Position numbers and translations under genes: made by a program. A stretch of DNA of 64,000 nucleotides from positions 14,997,178 to 15,061,177 of the forward strand of contig NC_083598.1 of the NCBI RefSeq assembly GCF_020882245.1, given 5' to 3'. Source of the DNA: Rhopalosiphum padi (lineage: Eukaryota > Arthropoda > Insecta > Hemiptera > Aphididae). Below the pieces are notes generated by a model that did not search any database, was not told the origin of the DNA, and saw nothing but the letters and a program-made list of their open reading frames with translations. Below are positions 1-11,578 of this stretch, piece after piece; the stretch's first letter is position 1, and the number at the start of each line of letters is the position of its first letter.

Positions 1-1237
1 AGTTGGTATAGATGCCTGAAAATTATCAACTGCCTATCACAACATGTGCATAAATATTGCAAACTTTATTGAATTATTCTAAGTGTCTAAAATATAATTA
101 ACATTGTGCTTTAAATGTTTCTTATGATTACACCTACCTAATTAAATGTAAGTATATTTTAAAGTAAATAATAGATAGTAGTGATATGATCAATCTACAG
201 TGAGGAGCAGTTGAATAATTTACCAAAATTATTCTTGCTTCTGAGGATCAATATATATATCATATAATAATTACTTAACCATATACCTACTAAAAATTAC
301 CATGTTTACTAAAGTGATAAACCTTAAAACATTAGAATTTTTATTTTGTAAGTATAGGTATTAAGTATGTTTTTATTTCATGATATAGAATTGATATATT
401 ATAATTTATAATGCATGACCAAAGAATAATAATAACAATAATTATTATTATATTGTTATATTATATTATGGTATAGAATTTAAGAATTTTAAATACTTAC
501 CAAGTATGTTAATGTGCATTGAGTAATTTATATGCATTTCTTAATCCCAAAATAAAAGTTAATTATATTTGAAAAACCATATTAACCCTAGATTACACAC
601 TATAAAAATAATCACAAGATTCTACGCACATATTCATTTTGATCGTGTATTTAAATATATCAATTAAAACTTGATAAATTGAAATAATTATTATTTTATT
701 GCTTTTAAATAAATACAAATTGCTAAATGCTTTTATTGATACTTAATACTTAATATAAATAAATTAAACTTTCATATAAATGTAATTGCATATAAGGGTA
801 TATCACAGTATACCACACACACAGTCTTTTATATAGTTTTTTTAATAGATAATGAACTTTGAACCCTTCTATAATACAGGCATCAAATTGTATCTAATTT
901 TAGTTTATCATCTAATTAGAAGGTACCTATATTGGGTTAGATTAATATTTCGTATTTTTGAAGTAATGAACAAAATTCTAAAAAGCCTTTTTTGAACGTG
1001 AAGCGTGTGCTCTAGGGTTAACTTTTTAATGTGTATTAAAATATTATGCTACACATAGATTAACTATTTTTCTACTCAACATGTTGTATGTCTACTCTGT
1101 CACATAATTGAAAATTGGCTGGCTATTACATATAAGTAACTCTTAAGTATTAACGGGGTAATTAATTTACTATAAAAATATATTTGGTATAAAATCTAGC
1201 AATATGATATAATATTTGTATCTTATTATTTATTTAC
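1..1237 (-). other. intron or downstream part of the minus-strand gene
   Basis: Very AT-rich sequence downstream, in transcript direction, of the exon ending at 1238. It begins with a consensus donor (AAG|gtaaat) and should be intron. I saw no further exon with good splice sites before the window edge, so the rest of the gene lies to the left of this window. Confidence 0.5.
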
Positions 1238-1339
1238 CTTTTTCATTGATAGAGGTGACTGGTTTATATCTAAATTAGAATAATTTTTTGATAATGTTGA
1301 GTACAATGTTGATTGAGGTGAAGCATTATTTTGACGTTT
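1238..1339 (-). CDS. third exon (second coding) of unidentified minus-strand gene
   Basis: Read on the minus strand, this 102-nt block follows a good acceptor (tttttatag) and ends at a consensus donor (AAG|gtaaat). It enters and leaves in phase 0, giving 34 residues that start KRQNNASPQSTLYSTL and end INQSPLSMKK, with no stop. The upstream coding exon also ends in phase 0, so the join is in frame. The peptide is hydrophilic, rich in Ser, Asn, Gln and Lys, and looks like a disordered region of a cytoplasmic or nuclear protein. I do not recognise the family and assign no function. The gene continues off the left edge. Confidence 0.6.
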
Positions 1340-1767
1340 CTATAAAAAATAATTACTTATTAGAATAATAAAATTATAATATATAAAAATGTATTTTAAA
1401 ATTAAAATTATTTAATATGTACATATTTTTCTATTCATGATGATATATTAATATAATATTTCATGTTACTCATAACAAGAAAATACTCAAAATTAAAAAA
1501 GAAAATACTAAATAGTATAGATGTGTTATTAATTTATTGAATATTATGACATTTTAAAAATGAATAAACTTTCAAGTAGTTTTTAAAATAATAAAAAATT
1601 TATTTATATTTTAGTATTTTCTCATTCAATAATATTAATTATCGATCAATTGATGCTTTCTCTGTGACCTTAGGTTATTGAGGTCAAATTTGTTTGCCCC
1701 AAAATAATAATATATAGGTAATGACTCAAAAACACAATAAATAAAAATAAAATGTGTATAAACATAC
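1340..1767 (-). other. intron between the two coding exons of the minus-strand gene
   Basis: A 428-nt AT-rich spacer bounded on the minus strand by the donor ATG|gtatgt and the acceptor tttttatag. Nothing else was seen in it. Confidence 0.55.
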
Positions 1768-1848
1768 CATATAAGTAGCAAGTTTTGATTCTTCTGGAGG
1801 ACCATTTTGCAATAAATTATATTGCGTTACTAGTGCCATTGGATCCAT
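1768..1848 (-). CDS. start-codon exon of unidentified minus-strand gene
   Basis: Read on the minus strand, an acceptor with a long pyrimidine tract (ttgtttttcttttctttt then attaag) opens an exon at 1869. It holds 21 nt of 5' leader and then ATG at 1848-1846 in a good insect start context (CAAAAATGG). Twenty-seven codons follow, beginning MDPMALVTQYNLLQNGPPEE and ending KLATYM, before a consensus donor (ATG|gtatgt) in phase 0. It joins in frame to the exon at 1238-1339, giving 61 residues. No signal peptide or membrane segment is visible in them. The upstream partner is probably the leader exon ending at 2225. The family is not recognised; this could be any intracellular protein. Confidence 0.65.
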
Positions 1849-2224
1849 TTTTGATCTTTGGTCTTCTTGCTTAATAAAAGAAAAGAAAAACAATTAATGA
1901 AACTAAACCACTAGGCAATATCCAAAATCACGAATAAGTGAAGTCCAATTTGAAACAATTTGGAAATAGAAAAATATATCAAAACATTTTTAACAACTAT
2001 TGCAGGAATCAACAATAGCTGGTGGTAAGTGTAAGCTGAGTATCATAAGTAATCATATTTTAATAATGTATTTATAATACCTACAGTAGGTAACCTACTG
2101 TGCCAATTAAATTTTGTTTAAATAAACTCGCGGAACATGTCAATGCGCACCAAATTAATAACGAACACAATCGTAAGAGTAACAGGGACAACAAGAGAAC
2201 CTTGAACGAACACAAATCACTCAC
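1849..2224 (-). other. 5' leader end (1849-1869) and first intron (1870-2224) of minus-strand gene
   Basis: The first 21 nt before the ATG are leader sequence. The remaining 355 nt lie between a minus-strand donor at 2224 (CTCAA|gtgagt) and the polypyrimidine acceptor at 1870. The intron is short, AT-rich and has nothing else recognisable. Confidence 0.45.
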
Positions 2225-2860
2225 TTGAGACGACGTTATACGTCTGAAGTCCAAAAAGCGTCGTTTAATCGAGTGCCGCCGTCAGTGCATTACTATTATC
2301 GTTCCGAGTGCAAAAAGCGAATTGGAATGTATCTGCATGAAGTGATTTAAAACCTAGCCGTGGAACGTCGAGTAATGGTAATGATGGTTGCCGTAGACGA
2401 TGTCACCGCGGTTAATCATATTTAGACTGCGATCGAATTATTTGTTTTATATTAGTTTAAATTCTTTCCGTTTTTTAAGTACGATGCGGTTACAATTATT
2501 AGTATTGTCCGTCACGAGTTGATTACACGAACGGACGAATGTCAACTGTTGAGTACCTAATGTACGCACATTAACTCTGCAACTGAGTACCGACTACTGA
2601 CCAATGACTCTTCGCAGATCACGCCTCCCAATCTGTGTCGTCGCGGTCACTGAGTGATTTGTTATTATTTTATCGTTCGTTTTTTCCTTTCTCGGAACGC
2701 GCACTTTGTACACATATAAATTATAGAAGTAAAAAAATAGTTATAATTATTATTCTATTCACCTCCGTGGCCGTGCAGTCAGCTGCACATCAACGATCAA
2801 CATAGTGATTGTGTTTTGAGATTTGTGATTTATGTTGTAGTTTAGGCATTACTTTGTTAT
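2225..2860 (-). promoter_or_regulatory. promoter and non-coding first exon of the minus-strand gene
   Basis: This stretch is clearly richer in G, C and CpG than the DNA on both sides, as expected for an insect promoter. On the minus strand it ends at a strong donor, gtgagt, at 2224-2219. Splicing there to the acceptor at 1870 would place a non-coding leader ahead of the ATG at 1848. The transcription start cannot be fixed by eye. The plus-strand side could also serve a divergent transcript, but no plus-strand exon was found. RNA-seq or CAGE would settle both points. Confidence 0.4.
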
Positions 2861-5800
2861 TGTTTTCTCTGCATTTGGAACTTATCTCATGGAAGATAAA
2901 CTCTGATAATATCATGGAAAAAAAACGCAATAATTTAAATTTAAAATACTAAAAATACATAGTTTAAATTAGAGAGCCTCTCTAGTTTAAATTATTGAAG
3001 TTTAACATTAAAATATATCTTTTTGGACTCCGAAACTTTACACGAATTGTCAGTAGTGTTGCCGAAACAGTTTACTAGCGAAAAAACGTGGAATTTTTGG
3101 ACGTATTTTTGCCATATGCTTATAAGTATGTAATTTCAATATTTTTAAATTTCCAAATCAAAAATATATAAGGCACTTTTTATTACATTTTCAAGTATTT
3201 TTACCAAGATAAAATATTTTTATCAAAATTAAAAAGTTAAAATCTTCAAATGCTTACAGCTATAAATGGCTTAAATTATTATGTTTAAATATTTTGATAA
3301 TTCTATTGTGTATTGAAATATTTATATTTATTTTATTTGATAGTGAATGTTTCAGTTATCTAGGATCTAAATTGCAATCTATACTTACAAAAAAATGAAA
3401 TGAACAATATAGATATGTATTAATAAAATAAATTATGCATATATTAGCTATATTATTTTTAAATTGTTATATACAAGTATACAACATATGAAGTACCTTT
3501 TATTAAAATTAAAGCTTTTTTTCCGAATTGATAGATATTTGTATCAACATTTATGAAATAAAAATAAAATAAAATTTCAAATTTCGATTATCTATAAATA
3601 TTTCAAAAAGGATTAAAATATTTTGAAAATTACACCAGGCATACCTAAATGTCTAATTGAAGAAGCTAATATAAATATTTTATGAACATTTACTTATGCC
3701 ATAGAACAATATGCTAATATCTTATTATATTTTAATAATTGTTTTCGTTGTTTCCTTTTTAGTTTTTTCTAATTGTTTATACTTATTTCATGTTGACTAT
3801 TGACTATTGAGTCAATAGTCCTAAAATAATAGAGGTATCATAATTCTGATTTCTGGTTTTTAATAAGATTCACAGGGACAAGAATTACAAATATTTCATG
3901 TTTTAATTTATTTTAATGTTTTGGTAAAAAAGTTAAAAAATAATTTTTTTTAAATATATTTCAAAAAAATTGAAGATAGCCATTTCGTACAGTTCATTTT
4001 TCTGAAAATATTGACGTTTCAATATGTATTTTAATTTCATTAATCTCTTGGTTTTTATTACTTTTTCTAGTTTCGAAAAAAACTGCGAATTATTTAATAC
4101 GATAGTGATATTATCATTGTACCAAATATACAATAGTAGCTCGTTGTGTTTTTCTCTACTATGTTTTAATGTTTAATAAATAATTTAAAAATGTATCTGC
4201 ATAATATTTTCGGGAAAATAATTAAATAGGTAAATGTGTTATTTTGTATTATTGCTTTCCCACTTTAACCTAGTGGTCGGTTGTCACAAGAAAAATTGAA
4301 ACCTTGTGCTGGAAGACCGTACAGTTAGCTTCTTGGCTTGGAAAATAAATGAATAAACAAAATTCATACTGGCGGCGACGAAACCATAGATTTTATAATA
4401 TAAAATTAGTGTTATGGCGAAAGCTGGTGATCGTTATGGGAGATTCTTCACGCATTCGTTGAAAAGTCGAAAATAGTGGCACAGTAGATGGCGCTGCCGT
4501 TATTGTTTTATGTCATTGATGGGATACTTAGAACGTGTATCTTGCCTCATCACGGTTAAACGACTATAGACTACTGTACCTAAGTCCTTATGAATAGGGT
4601 TGTGTTAGATGAACCATTTTATTTGGTTTATATACAGTGCAATCAGTGGATAGTTATATAAAAAAAAAAATTAATAATTATAATTGTATTAATCTATGAT
4701 AAACTATTCGTAAATGAAAATGGCTGATAAAAAAATATTAATCCTAGAAAATAATATAAATATTTTTAAATATGTACCTATAGTTAAAGTGTAAAAATTG
4801 TTCATTTTCAATTTTATTCAATTGTTTTTCTTTATTTAATATGAAGTATTTATGTATATATCTGTATGGAATAAGATTATTAACAGCTCCATATGTAATA
4901 TATTTTTGTTAGTGTGTTATAGTTACTTATTATATTAATATAGTATAATAGGTACATTAACTGTTCAATGATTATGATATTATATTATTCTTACAGTACT
5001 GGAGAATGAAAGTAAATCTTTTTTGTTGCCAACCTAATACTATAAATTATAATATATAGTTAACTGTTAACATATAACGATGACAAACCATGTGTTTTCA
5101 TTTATTCTACAAGTGTGAACATTCGTCAGCAGTTCAACACGTTTAGACAGTCATTTTTCATCTTGTTGTTTATATTTATAGACATTATACTTACTATTTA
5201 GTGTATTATATTCTTATAATATAGGTACGTAGAAATGAAGACAACAAAAAAGTTATTGTTTGTTTTATTATTTTAAAACTGTATTGCGTGTAATGCGCAC
5301 TACACGATTATAGTTAAACAATCTGAATTAGTCACCTATCAACACAATATGTTTTCTAGTTTTAGGGCCACTTAATATAATATTCCTTTTCAAAAAGGTT
5401 AATAATTTTCAAGATAATATTAAAACGAGTCTTTTCTATTAAAGGGATCACGCTGTTGCTGTATAATAAAATAATTAAATTCTCCATTAAAAATAGTTTA
5501 ATTTAAGAAATAAGATTAGGTACCTATACAAACTACCGATTAGTTAAATCCCCATAATATTTAGCCTGTAGGTGGTGTAGGTACCTATTGCCTATTTGCT
5601 CGGTGTGTATTAAGCTCGTAGAATATTAACTTAATCAATACGAGTAATACGACTATTTAATCATATCAGCTATTTCTATATGCCAGTCTCTCACCATTTG
5701 GTAGTTATCTGCGTGACTGGCGACTGCGTCTGTTTGACCCAATCAATCAATTGTAATAATATAATATAATGACGTAGGCCGTACCTAGGCACTGATTATA

Positions 5801-7269
5801 GTAGTATATTACTATATTAGCGATGTATACTTCTATAGTAGGTACTATATATATGTAAACGCAGACAATAATATTTAGTCGGTACATACTATATTAATAT
5901 ATTATATGCTATATGACCATGATTCCACGATAATGACAATATGTATTGAATATAATTGAACGATAACTATGTACAGAACAAGCTCAATTTGGTTGTTTAA
6001 TGTTAGTATACATGCATTTAAGGATATCATATCAAACATTCGTATTTATTCTTCAAGAAATTTTAACCGTTAGACATTGTATGACGCATTAACGCCTACT
6101 ACCTACAATCACCTAATTAAACTTTATTATATATGGTTGATTAATGTGGTTAATTATTAAAATGGTTGCCGGTTTAAAACATTTTAACGATTAATTATAT
6201 TCATTACTTATAACTATACTTTTATCAAAGATTAAAAAACACAATTTTTATAAGTATTAATATACTTTAATAATAATGTTATTAAATTTAATAGGATTTT
6301 TAAAACTTTTTTTTGTAGTTTCATACCATTGTACATCAACTGTTTTAAGTAGCCAATAGATACCTAGTATTAGTAGGTAGTAGGTACATTTGTTTGACTA
6401 TTATATACTAATACAATAATACCTACTCTCTATATAAATTATAAATACTTTGTACATACTGATACAAACAAATTTTAACTTTGAAGGTTAATTATATACT
6501 ACATTTTAATTTAATTGATTTTTATTTCTATTAAAATTAGAATAAATGTAGTTTATTTAATTACTTATCTTTTAGAATAATTAGGTATGCATTTATTATT
6601 TAATACTATATCTAATACTATATGCTATAAGTACTAATACCTGGTTGTATGAATAATCACTAAATATTTAATGAATCAATAATGAGCTAATAGTCTCTTA
6701 AACACGATTTAATGGCTTATGGTTGGTCCAATGCAATTAATTGAACCATTAAATTAATCAATTGTTCACGCAGCCCAGCATTATAGGTACCTACTATAAT
6801 TTTTTTAAATTTAATAATATTGAAATAATTAATAAATAGTGAAAATAATTTTTTAAAGTATTTTGAATACTATTTCGAATGATAATAATTATTTATTGTG
6901 TTTATCAAGTTATAGGATCTAGCCATCTAGGTATTATCTTGACAGCCAATTTATCCTTTAATGCACATAATTATAAAAAAAAATATATGAGAAAAGTCTT
7001 CGTGTTTAGGATTTATTAAATTTACTGTTGTGATTTTAATGATCTTTTATGCTTGAAAGTATTGTATTTTTAATTAGGTAGATTATATATAACTTACAGA
7101 ATTCGGTACACTATAATGGAATCCTAATCAATTACATTTAACTAATAAACTATAAAAGATCCAGAGAAGTATCCTACGCTGTTATGCCTACAAAACCGAG
7201 ATATTTAACCAAAACATGAATGTGATTGCAAACTTTGTGGGTTTATAGCCACTAAAGACCAGATGATGG
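2861..7269. other. AT-rich intergenic DNA
   Basis: No supported gene. A perfect 11-bp hairpin lies at 3795-3820. A GC-richer patch at about 4260-4620 has protein-unlike sequence and words such as CAGTAGATGGCGCTG, possibly from an old mobile element. Otherwise only A/T runs and scattered GTAGGTACCTA-type words were seen. Confidence 0.5.
3795..3820. repeat. perfect short hairpin (11-bp arms, 4-nt loop)
   Basis: GACTATTGACT and its exact reverse complement flank the loop ATTG. No U-run, gene end or transposon border was seen beside it, so a role is not evident. Confidence 0.6.
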
Positions 7270-7380
7270 TTAGATTTTGATGTAACTTTTGTCTACAAAA
7301 CCTTGAATGGAAATATCGACTGCCTTGAATTATTGCAAAAACATGGTCTCAAAATACCCTCTTTTAATTCTAGAAATAAT
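7270..7380 (+). mobile_element. decayed non-LTR retrotransposon ORF2 tail (reverse-transcriptase C-terminal region)
   Basis: One frame reads LDFDVTFVYKTLNGNIDCLE and continues LLQKHGLKIPSFNSRNN. This has the look of the segment after the reverse-transcriptase domain of jockey-type non-LTR elements, where a (F)xYKxLNGxIDCxELLxK block followed by a PxxNxR motif is common. That resemblance is from memory, not a search. The frame is closed upstream by stops and downstream by a T-run, and no endonuclease or YxDD catalytic block is nearby. It is therefore a short dead fragment. The sequence from about 7150 may belong to the same copy. Confidence 0.5.
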
Positions 7381-8229
7381 ATTTTTTTTTGCTATACCAT
7401 AGTGGCATAGTCTAATAAAAATTATTTTATCAATAGTCCGGTGTATATTAATCGTCAACAGTTTTATTTCCATTAAATTTTACACTTATATTTTATATAT
7501 ACATATATATTTATGGGTTATTAACATTTGAGTTTTATCAATTTTCAACTTTGAAGTCGAATTCATATTATATACCACTGTCCAGTGTTGGTTCTTCGGT
7601 TCTAACGTACCTATAACAAAAGTTACGCGTTACATAATTGTAGTAGAATGTTTTCTAAGTAACGAAAATGTAACAGACACCTAAGTATTATAAAAAAATA
7701 TCTATAATTTCCGATATATGTATATATTATTTTAAATTTTAACACAATTTACTTATAGTGAACTTAATTTAAATTTTCTTTAAACACATTTTGTTTTATA
7801 CTTAGTTGAAATCATAAACACTATTTATTCTTACTTTGGTTGTTAGATTATTGATAAGAAATAACAATTACCGTTTTTTTTGTATGTCAAATTATAACGA
7901 AGTCACTTTTTATTATTAAAAAGTAGAGTAGTTTCATTAGTTTCAAGGGTTAGGTTTTATTTGGAGTACCTAATGAGTAAAATAATCAAGCTTTTATGTT
8001 CTACTCTGTATGGCACAATTTGATAAGAACACATGGTTTAAGATTATATTATTTATATTTCACTATTTTAGATCTGCATTTGTATTGGTAAAATGTTGCT
8101 CAGTGGTTCCTGTAATCAAATTCAAACTACGTTCAAAGAATGGTCATGCAGATTTAAAATAAATAACATGTGTATAACACGAAACAGGAAAACCGTGGTC
8201 CGTGGTACTGCGACTAAATAAGAAGAATA
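7381..8229. other. AT-rich intergenic DNA, nothing recognised
   Basis: No exon, repeat border or RNA gene that I can support. Confidence 0.5.
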
Positions 8230-8660
8230 AGTAACAAGCTTTTTGCAACGGTGCATCGTCGTTTGAAATTGATTTTCGTTACCGAATAACGAATTGTTTA
8301 CGGTCTTGAATTTTTAATATACTATACTGTATACTGATTGGCAATAGCTGCAAATTTCTAAATGGGCGCATCACTTGAAATTGTCGGTACTTATAGAAAC
8401 TTTGTAAGCCATATCTTGCCAGCCGCATGATGAGAACCGGAAGGCATGACAAACGTGCAGAAAAAGGTAGGTATGCGATGACCGCGTTTTCTTCTGTAAA
8501 CCGACTGATGACGTGGAAATTATCTTGGTTATCCACTCGCAATTGCATTGCATTTATAATGGTGGACCGCGGTCACCAAATTTATACCACGGCCGAGTTG
8601 ATCGTCATCCATTCAGTTTACGTTAATTATTCATCTCCAATGGCGTAATTAAGAGGGATG
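8230..8660. other. GC-richer block of unknown nature
   Basis: About 430 nt with much more G+C and CpG than its surroundings. Open frames exist on both strands (plus 8427-8648, minus 8279-8548), but their peptides are not protein-like and they overlap each other, as expected from stop-poor sequence rather than coding. Near-palindromic words ACCGTGGTCCGTGGTAC (about 8193-8209) and GGACCGCGGTCACC (8564-8577) sit at the two sides. It could be a promoter or enhancer, or the body of an old DNA transposon. Confidence 0.3.
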
Positions 8661-10537
8661 TGAAGCCATAGTAATAATATATATATTATCAATGGCAGCC
8701 ATCGGGATCAGACATTAATAAAGAATCCTAAGTATGTTTTTCTTTTAATAATTACTGTTTTAAATTTATTTTAATGATTCAAAACAGAGTTGAATTTAAT
8801 TTTAATTTTATGGACCTGTAATGAGTGTGAATAATATGTTGCCAATTCAATGTTTTTGTGTACTGGGTATTTAATATGATAATACTTACTGGAAATTCAA
8901 ATTTTTGAATAAAAACTGGTGTCTATGTATATTTTTCAAAAATATTAAAAGTGGACAAATATTTTCAAACCGTGAGTTCTATGACAGTTTCACTCAAACT
9001 ACTATATTATGTGCTACTTTCAGTATCGTAGCCAGGAATTTTTTTTGGGGAGGTACATTTAATTTTTTCACAAATTTCTACAATGCTGGAATACCTTTTT
9101 ATCACCTATTACATTATGATCCCTTTGTTTATACAGTCTTTACTACACATCTATTTTTTTATGACACTGGTATTCATAAATTTAATAAACAATATATACA
9201 TAGATTAATGTATTAAATATAAGTATATTAATATAATTATATATTATAGTATGTCATTAGCACAAAATTTCATTTTTTGTTCTAATATTATTATTTATTA
9301 CTATTTAATATTTATATAAACGATCTGTATAAAAGCATGTAGTAATATTAAAAAAATATATAATAATTTCAACAAATGATCGAGCAACTCTAAGATCTCT
9401 TACAAGGCCGTAACTGGAAATTAATTTCGGGGGGGAGGGGAAGGGTTAAGCTAAGAAAATTGTGGTTTGATTAAAACAGAAATTGAAATAGCTATTTTAC
9501 TACTACATAGTATAACACGAAAAAATATCTCTTGTTGGATATTTACCAAGATGAGAGGGAGAGTGCTTTGAAAATGTCATATTATAATTTAGTCAGAAAA
9601 TTTTTTATTTCTTTATCTTGTTATATGCACCAAAGAATCTGTACGTAACGACAAACAGTATTCTGGGTACTATGGTTGTGTTCTCTGGTAGTAAAATTTT
9701 AAGAGGGAAGAGAGGAGTAAAAAACAAAAAAAAAGCATCTGGGCGCGAAAATTCTGAATAAGTACAGAAAAGACCATTCGCATCGTTTGAAATGTTTGGA
9801 TTTCATAGGAACTCTGTGATCGTGACTCGTGAGTCAAACACCTCGGAGGCAGCGTATAATGAGCATCACGAACGAACCAAAATGCACAGTATACTGCATG
9901 ATTGTGTTTAAACTTTTTTGAATATTCTGTATTAGAATTTTGTTACGAATAAAAAAAAAAATTGAATTTTACTGGACTATGGAATTATATTCGAAAAATA
10001 CGCAGGTTGTATAAAAATAGTGCGTTTTAAAGATCCAAGTGCGCAGTTCGAATTTCCAGTGTATAACATAAAAAAAAATAAGAAAAAATACTCAATATTC
10101 AATAAAATCAGTTTTATAAAATTACAAAATATAAGTTCATTGAACATTGGGACATGATTGAAAAAAAAAACAATAATTTATCATAATTTATGCAATTGCA
10201 TTTATACATTTTATTCCATTTTTTAAAATATGTATTTGATAGTAAATAATGATATAATATTATGTATTCTTTAAAGGTCTACTTTTTTCTTATTTTTGAT
10301 TTAACATAATGTGCGCAAATGAGTGATAACTAGGGTGCGGATTTATATGTATTAAAAATTCAAAAATATGTACATATATATGTATTTATTTTTATCCAAA
10401 TATGCAATTAAAAATACAAAATATGTAATATTTTAATATAGTGTGTACCTAATACTTATGTGTATTATATTTAGTTGAGATTTCTTTTAATTCAAGAACA
10501 TATTAATCGTATGTCCTTGAAACTTTTTACGTTACGT
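8661..10537. other. intergenic DNA with probable transposon edges
   Basis: AT-rich. GTAGCCAGGA followed by a T-run and GGGG (9028-9050) and GGCCGTAACTGG followed by a G-run (9407-9440) look like borders of degraded DNA elements, but no matching inverted repeats or target duplications were found. An open frame at 8905-9216 runs through this sequence and is not protein-like. Confidence 0.35.
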
Positions 10538-10861
10538 CAGTAGTGTAACTTTAAAATTTGGGCCCTGGAGCAAAATTTCCAATGGCTCCCTTATTCAAAC
10601 ATTATATAGGAAGGTCCGAGGGGTGTAATGGATGCATTAATCTTACTAAAATTATTTTATTCATTAAAAAAAAAATATATTACCACATGTTTAATTAATT
10701 TAAAATTGTATAATAATTTTGAATTATTGAAAAAATAATTAATAGTTTATTATAAATTATTAATTAAAAGAAAAACGTTGTATTACTTCGGGTCTCCTAA
10801 GTAAACGGACTCGGGTACGTCCGCACCCTCTGATATCTCTTATAATAAAATTACGCCACTG
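10538..10861. mobile_element. non-autonomous hAT-type transposon (MITE), 324 bp
   Basis: The left end begins CAGTAGTGTAACTT and the right end, reverse-complemented, begins CAGTGGCGTAATTT, a 14-bp imperfect terminal inverted repeat. The flanking 8 bases are CGTTACGT on the left and CATTACGT on the right, a target duplication with one mismatch, which fits hAT insertion. No transposase frame is inside. The copy is old, judging by the mismatches. Confidence 0.6.
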
Positions 10862-11418
10862 CATTACGTACATTATTCTCTATATACGATGAAATTTTCA
10901 AAATATTTAGAGTGGTTTTAAGTTACTTATATTACGATCCTATTCACATTGTTTTTCATTCTAAGGCACACTAGTATTGACTAGTATAAGTTAATTATAA
11001 TTATTAATTATATATATGTATGCAGTACGGTATACCTAATATTATAATAGATATACATTTTCTATAAAAAATAATTAAACATACCGTTTTAATAATAGTA
11101 GTATAAATAAGTTATAAAATATCTTTAGAAATTGAGTCCAAGAAACAGTTTCTACTCAGAATTATTATTCTTTGTGTAAAATTATTTATCATTGAATTTA
11201 AATATAGATAGATATTTAACTTAGAGTGACCTATTCAATGATGAATAACGAAGTACACTTGGGACTTCTTATACAGTAGACCAATAGAGTAATAGGAGAA
11301 GTTGGTATTTTATTTTTTTATTGTTGCATATTAAATATTATGTTATGTTTTTTTTGTGTACCTATTATTAAAGGTAATATATTCTTATTGAATTAGTAAG
11401 AAAAGTGTTTTTTTCTAG
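10862..11418. other. AT-rich intergenic DNA, nothing recognised
   Basis: No supported feature. Confidence 0.5.
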
Positions 11419-11578
11419 ACCCATAAAATGGCTAACTGAAAATATGATTAATAAAAAGCGTCGAGCCAAAAGAATCAATACAATTAACAAATACGAGTAT
11501 GCTGCAATATTAATATACATTATTTTTGGAAATGGTCTTGCAAATGATGTTGAAGAAAATGTTATTATTGAAAAATAA
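11419..11578 (+). CDS. candidate orphan terminal exon, unknown product
   Basis: A strong acceptor (gtgtttttttctag) is followed by an open frame that reads PIKWLTENMINKKRRAKRIN and continues INKYEYAAILIYIIFGNG before ending NVIIEK and TAA. It gives 52 residues in phase 2, and a polyadenylation signal AATAAA (11577-11582) overlaps the stop. The peptide is basic and then hydrophobic, and more protein-like than most chance frames here. No partner exon was found upstream, and a 52-codon open stretch is not rare in this composition. It may be the end of an unseen plus-strand gene, a fragment of a mobile element, or chance. Confidence 0.22.
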
